NCBI GenBank assembly: GCA_030608925.1
Contig: JAUWDF010000047.1
Location: 1-6,320 of the forward strand
Direction: 5' to 3'
DNA from: Candidatus Bathyarchaeota archaeon
Lineage (GTDB): Archaea > Thermoproteota > Bathyarchaeia > Bathyarchaeales > SOJC01
Length of the DNA stretch: 6,320 bases
Shown here: piece by piece, positions 1 through 4,813 of the stretch
Position numbering within the stretch: position 1 is the stretch's first letter
Layout: every line of letters starts with the position of its first letter
Translations under genes and position numbers: made by a program
The notes under the pieces: model-generated
Database searches by the model: none
The model's input: only the letters and a program-made list of their open reading frames with translations
Told to the model about the DNA's origin: nothing

Positions 1-18
1 GGGAATTAAGAAGGTAGA

Positions 19-447
19 ATGAGATTGTCAGCAGCACAAAGAAGGTTCTTCAATGAGTTAGCTACGTTGATGGATAAAATGGTTAAAGCAACAACTGTTG
101 ATGGCTTATCCTACAGTGGGACGCTGACAGGAATGAATCCAGATAACATGAGTCTGATCCTGTCTAAAGCGAAGGATGAAAAAGGCCAAGTGTTCCATAA
201 GATCGTGTTGAACGGTAATGTTGTCGCCAAACTATTTGCTGCAGAAAAACCATTTGATCTAAGGGCACTTGGTGAGCGACTGGAAAAAGTATTTCCAACA
301 ATGGTAAGAACTTATGAAGACAAGGGATTCATTTGGGTAATGGATAAGATCAAAATCACCGAAAAAGGTGTTACAGAAGGAACAGGACCAGCAGCTGAAC
401 GTGTACAAAGGGTGTTTGCCCTGTTTCTGAGTGAAATGAAGACCTAG
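19..447 (+). CDS. Lsm/Sm-like archaeal RNA-binding protein with C-terminal domain (SmAP3 type)
   Basis: A 142-residue protein that probably forms an Sm-type ring and binds RNA in the cytoplasm. After an N-terminal helix (residues 5-20) comes the Sm fold. An Sm1-like stretch (about 27-50) contains GTLTGMNPDNMSLIL, and an Sm2-like strand (about 60-75) contains HKIVLNGNVVAKLF. Residues 78-142 form a second mixed alpha/beta domain that ordinary Sm proteins of 70-80 residues lack; such an extension is known in archaeal SmAP3. By eye, the usual RNA-contact residues are altered: Ser45 where Sm1 normally has Asn, and Asn65 where Sm2 normally has Arg. The RNA preference may therefore differ from canonical SmAPs. 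The ATG at 19 is the first start after an in-frame TAA at 7-9, and its ribosome binding site is weak (AAGGTAG). The stop overlaps the convergent PAC2 gene. The family call is firm; the subtype is inferred. Confidence 0.85.
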   Translation: MRLSAAQRRFFNELATLMDKMVKATTVDGLSYSGTLTGMNPDNMSLILSKAKDEKGQVFHKIVLNGNVVAKLFAAEKPFDLRALGERLEKVFPTMVRTYEDKGFIWVMDKIKITEKGVTEGTGPAAERVQRVFALFLSEMKT

Positions 448-1193
448 ACAAACCAGCGAAATCCAGATTCCTTTTTTCTCTCTTTCCGAGATTGGTCAAG
501 TAATCCGAAGCTTTCAAGAAGCTTACGGGTTTCGTCTACAGTGTCTTCCAAAAGGTCAAGGCTGACCTTGAGATTCAGCATCTCACAGAGCACATTTAGT
601 ATATTATGAGCTGCTACAATGTCTGGATATAATCCTAAGGTTTCCGCAAGGAGACAAAATCCTCGAAAGCCTCTTAATCTACCGATCCCAACGAGAAGTC
701 CTGCAACGCCGAAAATCTGTCCTTTAATCACATCCGCCCCGGCATCAATTAACTCCTTTGCCATTTCTCCATCTGTAGCTGCAAAGTACAGCTTTGGTTT
801 CTTGATTTCTCGTTCTCTTTTTAACCCTCCAAGGGTAATGACATAATGGCAGCCTAGTTCTTCGGATAAATCCAGTATTCTTCCGCAAAGCTCATATTGA
901 CCAGTAGAAGTCAGAGCTTGCGTGTTCCCGTAGAGGATTAGTAGGTCTCGTTGTTTTTTCTCCCCCTTGTAGTAATATAACTCATTAATGGGGTGACGGG
1001 TTTGTCCGCCTTCAACAGTAACCGCAAAATCTTGAAACGAGGAGCAGTTTATTTCAGCAAAAAGCTTTGCTTTTAGATTTCTAATTATGTGCAGAGCGGC
1101 TATATTTGCTACAAATCCGATTCCGGGTAGACCTTCGATCAAGACAGGATCTTTAAGATCTGGCTTTTCGTGCATAGTAACAACGCAGACCAT
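444..1193 (-). CDS. PAC2-family proteasome assembly chaperone (PbaA/PbaB-like)
   Basis: A 249-residue protein of the archaeal PAC2 family, homologous to eukaryotic proteasome assembly chaperone PAC2. Archaeal members (PbaA, PbaB) are soluble and associate with proteasome alpha subunits or rings. Support comes from the N-terminal signature EKPDLKDPVLIEGLPGIGFV (residues 9-28) with its GLPGIG loop, the central YVITLGGL strand-turn (about 117-124), the IFGVAGLLVGIGRLRGF region (about 160-176), and a helical C-terminus. The chain ends in Trp-Phe-Val, which resembles the HbYX proteasome-docking motif with Phe in place of Tyr. The ATG at 1193 follows an in-frame TGA; Met7 is an alternative start, but neither has a strong Shine-Dalgarno (GTGAGATGG lies upstream of the first). 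The gene is monocistronic as far as seen and its stop overlaps that of the Lsm gene. Which chaperone paralogue this is cannot be told. Confidence 0.85.
   Translation of the reverse strand: MVCVVTMHEKPDLKDPVLIEGLPGIGFVANIAALHIIRNLKAKLFAEINCSSFQDFAVTVEGGQTRHPINELYYYKGEKKQRDLLILYGNTQALTSTGQYELCGRILDLSEELGCHYVITLGGLKREREIKKPKLYFAATDGEMAKELIDAGADVIKGQIFGVAGLLVGIGRLRGFRGFCLLAETLGLYPDIVAAHNILNVLCEMLNLKVSLDLLEDTVDETRKLLESFGLLDQSRKERKKESGFRWFV
472..485 (+). terminator. Pyrimidine-rich tract, possible terminator of the Lsm transcript
   Basis: The + strand reads TTTTTTCTCTCTTT beginning 24 bases past the Lsm stop, with no hairpin directly before it. Archaeal RNA polymerase commonly stops at oligo-T tracts without a stem, so this fits. 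The same bases encode the Lys/Arg/Glu-rich stretch near the C-terminus of the antisense PAC2 gene, so the run may simply reflect Lys (AAA/AAG) and Glu codons. The assignment is inferred from sequence alone. Confidence 0.3.
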
Positions 1194-1233
1194 GTTTTTT
1201 CCATCTCACTTGAGAGTAAAGAAATAATGACAC

Positions 1234-1245
1234 ATAAAAATTAAA
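1234..1245 (-). promoter_or_regulatory. TATA-like element upstream of the PAC2 gene
   Basis: Read on the minus strand this is TTTAATTTTTAT, centred about 47 bases before the PAC2 ATG. That would place transcription start near 1214 and give a leader of about 20 bases. A purine-containing stretch (CGAGGTCAG) precedes it, where a BRE would lie. It is an AT-rich match by eye and the intergenic region is AT-rich overall, so it is suggestive only. Confidence 0.3.
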
Positions 1246-1259
1246 CTGACCTCGATTAA

Positions 1260-1501
1260 AAACAAGAACTAGAAAGGATTTCGTTCTTCCCTGTTGAAGA
1301 CAATACGCACACATTGCTTTTTTCCGTGACGTCTGATCTGCGGTATCAAGCTCTTGAATCAGCTGCTGCTTTAATAGCTATTCTTGAGCACTTATCAGAT
1401 CGATGCGCGCGCGCATACTCTTCCAAGACAATTCATGGGATTATAATTATGATGGATATCTGAGAAAAATCCACGGATTGGGTGTCTCTGGAAGAGCTTG
1501 A
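1260..1501 (+). pseudogene. Possible small gene broken by a 2-base slip in a GC-dinucleotide tract
   Basis: This is the main content of the 367-base gap between PAC2 and tgtA. One frame is open from 1260 to a TGA at 1461-1463. It reads like protein between about 1278 and 1406: a hydrophobic strand (HTLLFSV) followed by an amphipathic helix (YQALESAAALIAILEHLSDR). A second frame is open from 1388 to a TGA at 1499-1501 and also looks coding (ILFQDNSWDYNYDGYLRKIH). The two overlap across a run of five GC units at 1405-1414. Removing one GC unit joins them into a single frame of 79 codons from 1260, or 61 from the TTG at 1314, or 57 from the GTG at 1326. No ATG or clear ribosome binding site precedes the first part, so the 5' end is also uncertain. 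I do not recognise the family. It may be a decayed gene, an assembly or sequencing error, or chance. Confidence 0.3.
1403..1416. repeat. 14-bp perfect palindrome with (GC)5 core
   Basis: ATGCGCGCGCGCAT is a perfect palindrome made wholly of alternating purine and pyrimidine, in an otherwise AT-rich intergenic stretch. Such tracts are prone to dinucleotide slippage and can adopt Z-form DNA. It sits at the point where the two open frames of the possible broken gene exchange. It could alternatively be a protein binding site, but no second copy is visible in the window. Confidence 0.6.
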
Positions 1502-1513
1502 TGTTACACTCGC

Positions 1514-1526
1514 ATAAATAATTATA
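1514..1526 (+). promoter_or_regulatory. TATA-like element for the tgtA-aCPSF2 operon
   Basis: ATAAATAATTATA lies 35-47 bases before the tgtA ATG. With the usual archaeal spacing of about 25 bases, transcription would start near 1545 and leave a leader of roughly 15 bases. That agrees with the absence of a Shine-Dalgarno before tgtA, where the preceding bases are GATAATTCCA. No clear BRE is seen. Confidence 0.4.
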
Positions 1527-1560
1527 GTTGCAGTTCAGAACATTGTTGTAGATAATTCCA

Positions 1561-3225
1561 ATGAGCTTCGAGATCCGTCATAGAGACATGCTTGGAAGAA
1601 TAGGTAGAATACTTACTAAAAGCGGAAAAATAGATACTCCGATCTTTCTTCCGGTGATTAACCCAGCTATTCAATTGATCCTCCCTAAGACTCTTAGTGA
1701 GGAGTTTGGCTGCAGAGCTTTAATCACTAACGCTTACATTTTAAGGAATCAACAGGAAGATGGAGCGAAGAAAAAAGGTGTGCATCAACTTCTTGATTTT
1801 GATGGAGTTGTGATGACGGACTCTGGAGCGTATCAGATCCTCACTTATGGTGAAGTTGATGTTGATCCTGCTGAGATAATACAGTTTCAAGAACTAATCT
1901 CCACGGATATAGCCACTATACTGGATATACCTACTAGCTACAACGCAAGAAAAGACGATGCAAAACGTACAGTTGACGAAACAATTAACCGTGCTGAGCA
2001 ATTATCAAAAATGAAAACCCGAAGTGACATTCTATGGGTTGGGCCTATACAAGGTGGACACTATCTGGACTTAGTAGCTTATTCATCCAAGAAAATTAGT
2101 GAGTTACCTTTTCAGATTCACGCCCTCGGAAGTCCGACTCAAATAATGGAACAGTATTTGTTTGACATCTTAGTTGATATGACTTTAACTGCAAAAATTA
2201 ACACGCCAAGCCATACACCTTTTCATCTGTTTGGCGCAGGTCACCCTTTCATGTTTGCTCTTGCAGTAGCTTTGGGCTGTGATCTTTTCGATTCAGCAGC
2301 CTACGCCATATATGCGCGGGAGGATCGTTACATGACCCCATTTGGCACAAATAGACTAAGAGAGCTTGAATATTTTCCTTGTTCCTGTCCAATCTGCAGA
2401 AAATACGATCCAACAGACTTGAGAAGCATGCCTTTTCAGGACAAACAAAGACTTCTTGCGAAGCACAATCTTCACACCTGTTTTGAAGAGGTGAGGCGTG
2501 TGAAACAGCGGATAGTTGAGGGTCGACTCTGGGAATACTTGGAAGCGAGAGCCCACGTTCATCCTAGCCTTCTAAAAGCAGTGAAAAAACTAAAGAAATA
2601 TGAAAACTACATTGAGCGTCACAGTACAGTATCAAAGAGAAAGGGTCTTTTCTTTTTCAGTAGCCTGGGATTAGCGAGACCAGAGATAGTACACTATCGG
2701 AAAATGTTAAGAGAAAGATACTCATCACCTGTTGAAGCTAAGATTCTTCTACTACTTCCTCAACCCAATCGGAAACCATTTCACTTGGATAAGGTGATAA
2801 GAAAACTGTTGAATCTAATCGCGGATTCAAATGAAAAAAACCAGCTAATTCAAGTCTGTGTTTATGCAGCACCATTTGGGGTAGTTCCATTGGAACTCGA
2901 TGAAGTCTACCCACTGTCGCAACATGAAATCGCAACACCCTTGGACCTTGAAACTAAAGAATATGTAGCTGAACAAGTTAGAAATTTCATTAAATCATCC
3001 TCATTCAACAAAGTGTTTTTAGTGGAGGACACTAAGGTCTGGAAAGGAATAGTTACATCTGTATGCAGAAACATCAAGCGAAAAAGTTTATCAATAACTT
3101 TTCTGCGAGTAGAAGAGAAAAGCAGTGAAGAAGTCGTCAATTATATTGCAAGAACCCTTGAAGCAGCAATTCAAGATTGCCATAAAGATCCTGTTAATGC
3201 TGTTGATGACATAACATTGCGATAA
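1561..3225 (+). CDS. tgtA: tRNA-guanine(15) transglycosylase, archaeosine pathway
   Basis: This 554-residue cytoplasmic enzyme exchanges guanine at position 15 in the tRNA D-loop for preQ0, the first tRNA-level step in archaeosine synthesis. The TIM-barrel catalytic domain spans about 1-340. Asp87 in MTDSGAYQ is the likely general acid/base and Asp244 in DLFDSAAY the likely nucleophile (D95 and D249 in the Pyrococcus enzyme). Zinc ligands are Cys274, Cys276, Cys279 and His302, with exactly the Pyrococcus spacing. Residues about 355-540 match the extra domain of archaeal TGT/ArcS proteins (DUF5591-like). The chain then ends without a recognisable PUA domain, which full-length euryarchaeal enzymes of about 580 residues carry. 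The start is secure: the N-terminus SFEIRHRDMLGRIG is typical. There is no Shine-Dalgarno, so translation is probably near-leaderless. It leads an operon with the RNase gene 7 bases downstream. Confidence 0.95.
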   Translation: MSFEIRHRDMLGRIGRILTKSGKIDTPIFLPVINPAIQLILPKTLSEEFGCRALITNAYILRNQQEDGAKKKGVHQLLDFDGVVMTDSGAYQILTYGEVDVDPAEIIQFQELISTDIATILDIPTSYNARKDDAKRTVDETINRAEQLSKMKTRSDILWVGPIQGGHYLDLVAYSSKKISELPFQIHALGSPTQIMEQYLFDILVDMTLTAKINTPSHTPFHLFGAGHPFMFALAVALGCDLFDSAAYAIYAREDRYMTPFGTNRLRELEYFPCSCPICRKYDPTDLRSMPFQDKQRLLAKHNLHTCFEEVRRVKQRIVEGRLWEYLEARAHVHPSLLKAVKKLKKYENYIERHSTVSKRKGLFFFSSLGLARPEIVHYRKMLRERYSSPVEAKILLLLPQPNRKPFHLDKVIRKLLNLIADSNEKNQLIQVCVYAAPFGVVPLELDEVYPLSQHEIATPLDLETKEYVAEQVRNFIKSSSFNKVFLVEDTKVWKGIVTSVCRNIKRKSLSITFLRVEEKSSEEVVNYIARTLEAAIQDCHKDPVNAVDDITLR

Positions 3226-3232
3226 AAATAAT

Positions 3233-4510
3233 GTGAAGGTGAAAGAGTTTCCTTTAGAAATTAGATTTCTCGGCGGTGCTAGGGAAGTAGGTAGAATGAG
3301 TGTCGCTGTGAAAACCGAAAAGACCCAGCTCTTACTTGACTATGGAGTCATGATGGGTCGTCCACCAGGTTTCCCAATGCACATTGCCCCTAAAGATGTC
3401 GATGCAGCCATCCTAACTCATTGCCATCTTGATCACTCCGGAGTATTGCCAATCTTCTATATACAAGACAAGCGTCCACTCTACTCAACTCGTCTGACTC
3501 TGGAACTCACACAGATTCTGATAAAGGACTTGATACATCTCTCAGGATACTATCTTCCTTTTGAATATCTTGAATTAAGGTATATGATGCAGAACGCGAT
3601 AAACTTGGACTATGGCAAAAAGCAAACTGTCGGTGACATGACTTTTCAGCTCCTTGACGCTGGGCACGTCCCGGGTAGTGCCCAGATCCTCATAGAAGGG
3701 GAAGGTAAGAGGGTTCTTTTCACAGGCGATTTTAACACTTCTCGAACACGTCTCCTATCACCAGCAAACGATAATTACGGGGATCTTGACGCTGTGATTA
3801 TGGAAACAACCTATGCTGATGGAGATCATACTGAACGTTTAGAGCTTGAAAAAAAGTTCATTGAAGAAGTAATCGGTATTGTCGAGACTGGTGGCACTGT
3901 TCTTATTCCAGCTTTCAGTATCGGTCGCTCCCAAGAAATAGCATGCGTTCTAGCAGCGCATCACTTTAAATATCCAACAACTATAGATGGCATGGCGCGT
4001 TTGGCAAATCGGATAATGATAAGTAATAAGCAGTTTCTTCTTGATCAACAGCTCTTCTTGAATGCAATGCATACTGCGAATTGGGTAGATGGCTGGCGAG
4101 ATCGCAGACTTGCTGCTGGAAGAACCGGAGCCATTATTTCTCCTGCTGGAATGCTACAGGGAGGACCAGCTGCTTTCTATATTTCTAAGCTGGGTAAGAA
4201 GGCAAAGAATGGAGTTTTTCTTGTGAGTTACCAGATTCCAGGTACACCCGGTCGCCAACTAATGGAGAAAGGAATGTGTGTTATTGATGGGAAAGTTCGA
4301 AAAATAAAGGCGCAAGTTCAACATTTTGATTTTTCGTCACATTGTGGTGCAAGTCAGCTTCGTAGCGTCGTAAAGAATTTGAAAGGCAATCCTTCGGTAT
4401 TCGCTGTTCATGGTGCGGAAGGAAATCCTGAACGATTCGCCAAATGGGTGAAGAAGGAGGTGGGTTTGCGAGCCACATCGCCAAAAACAGGAGACAGGTT
4501 CATAGTCTGA
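3233..4510 (+). CDS. aCPSF2-like metallo-beta-lactamase/beta-CASP ribonuclease
   Basis: A 425-residue zinc-dependent RNase of the CPSF73/RNase J superfamily, lacking the N-terminal KH domains of aCPSF1, which fits the archaeal aCPSF2 group. Relatives process or degrade RNA as endo- or 5'-3' exonucleases; the activity here is inferred. The N-terminal GGAREVGR signature (14-21) is followed by Asp36 (motif 1), THCHLDHSG (62-70, motif 2), His145 in DAGHVPGS (motif 3) and Asp166 in FTGDF (motif 4). The beta-CASP region supplies Glu191 (motif A), His370 in FDFSSHCG (motif B) and His393 in VHGAEGN (motif C), so the catalytic set is complete. The GTG at 3233 is used here; a second GTG at 3239 is equally possible, and the family core begins only at about residue 10. 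The only GGTGA (3238-3242) overlaps these starts rather than preceding them. It lies 7 bases after tgtA, so the two are probably co-transcribed. Confidence 0.9.
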   Translation: MKVKEFPLEIRFLGGAREVGRMSVAVKTEKTQLLLDYGVMMGRPPGFPMHIAPKDVDAAILTHCHLDHSGVLPIFYIQDKRPLYSTRLTLELTQILIKDLIHLSGYYLPFEYLELRYMMQNAINLDYGKKQTVGDMTFQLLDAGHVPGSAQILIEGEGKRVLFTGDFNTSRTRLLSPANDNYGDLDAVIMETTYADGDHTERLELEKKFIEEVIGIVETGGTVLIPAFSIGRSQEIACVLAAHHFKYPTTIDGMARLANRIMISNKQFLLDQQLFLNAMHTANWVDGWRDRRLAAGRTGAIISPAGMLQGGPAAFYISKLGKKAKNGVFLVSYQIPGTPGRQLMEKGMCVIDGKVRKIKAQVQHFDFSSHCGASQLRSVVKNLKGNPSVFAVHGAEGNPERFAKWVKKEVGLRATSPKTGDRFIV

Positions 4511-4601
4511 GGTCTTCAAATATCGTTTAAACTTTAGTTACTGCAAGAGACTTGGGAGTTTCAACAGGTTTCTTCTATGATGCATGACGAATTTTGTAGA
4601 T

Positions 4602-4642
4602 GACTCCAAGGGAGTCTCGTAGCAATCCTAGCCTTTTATTTT
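4602..4642 (+). terminator. Hairpin plus T-rich tract in the convergent gap
   Basis: Between the RNase stop (4510) and the end of the YHS gene (4657) lies a perfect 6-bp stem with a 3-base loop, GACTCCAAGGGAGTC (4602-4616). It is followed 17 bases later on the + strand by TTTTATTTT (4634-4642). Together they could end the tgtA-RNase transcript before it runs into the copper operon. On the minus strand the hairpin has no T-tract after it, so it looks less convincing for the YHS transcript. The rest of the 146-base gap shows nothing else I can name. Confidence 0.35.
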
Positions 4643-4656
4643 GGATTTCATACACT

Positions 4657-4800
4657 CTATTTAACGTACTTTTGTGGATTTGCCTCGAAGGCTTTCTGGC
4701 ATCCTGGAGCACAGAAGTAGTATGTTTTTCCCTTATATGTTGTTTCATACTTTGCAGTTTTCTCGTCTACATGCATCCCACAAACAAGATCTTTTGTCAT
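4657..4800 (-). CDS. Small YHS-domain protein, copper-associated
   Basis: A 47-residue protein that is almost exactly one YHS domain, a short metal-associated module often fused to or encoded beside heavy-metal P-type ATPases. Visible features in order are the opening MTKDLVCGMHVDEKTA (1-16) with Cys7 in the VCGM motif, the YKGKTYYFC strand (22-30), CAPGC with Cys30 and Cys34, and the closing FEANPQKY (38-45). The three cysteines are plausible Cu+ ligands. The ATG at 4800 is fixed by a strong GGAGGTGA four bases upstream. The gene begins 13 bases after the copA stop, so it is very likely co-transcribed with copA and may buffer or hand over copper; that role is inferred from family and context. 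It is short enough to be missed by length-filtered gene calling, and a spurious longer frame lies antisense to it. Confidence 0.9.
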   Translation of the reverse strand: MTKDLVCGMHVDEKTAKYETTYKGKTYYFCAPGCQKAFEANPQKYVK

Positions 4801-4804
4801 TATG

Positions 4805-4812
4805 TCACCTCC
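4805..4812 (-). promoter_or_regulatory. Strong ribosome binding site of the YHS gene
   Basis: Read on the minus strand this is GGAGGTGA, an eight-base match to the archaeal 16S rRNA 3' end. It sits 4 bases before the YHS ATG and 1 base past the copA TGA. It is the best Shine-Dalgarno in the window, and it confirms both the start and a tightly spaced copA-YHS operon. Confidence 0.85.
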
Positions 4813-4813
4813 A

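Noticed and set aside
552..569. A 7-bp inverted repeat (AAGGTCA / TGACCTT, loop AGGC) about 100 bases past the Lsm stop, considered as a terminator.
   Set aside because: It lies within PAC2 coding sequence (a Leu/Val/Ser/Asp run) and has no T-tract after it on either strand, so a chance stem is more likely.
1464..1517. Continuation of the first intergenic frame for 17 sense codons past the TGA at 1461-1463 to a TAA, which could suggest TGA recoding.
   Set aside because: No selenocysteine insertion element is apparent and the frame has no clear start. The GC-tract slip into the other frame explains the region about as well without invoking recoding.
4575..4655. A 26-codon minus-strand frame starting at a GTG just after the YHS stop, with plausible composition (NKRLGLLRDSLGVIYKI).
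   Set aside because: It is too short, has no independent ribosome binding site, and no family is recognisable. It overlaps the hairpin, and random frames of this length are common.
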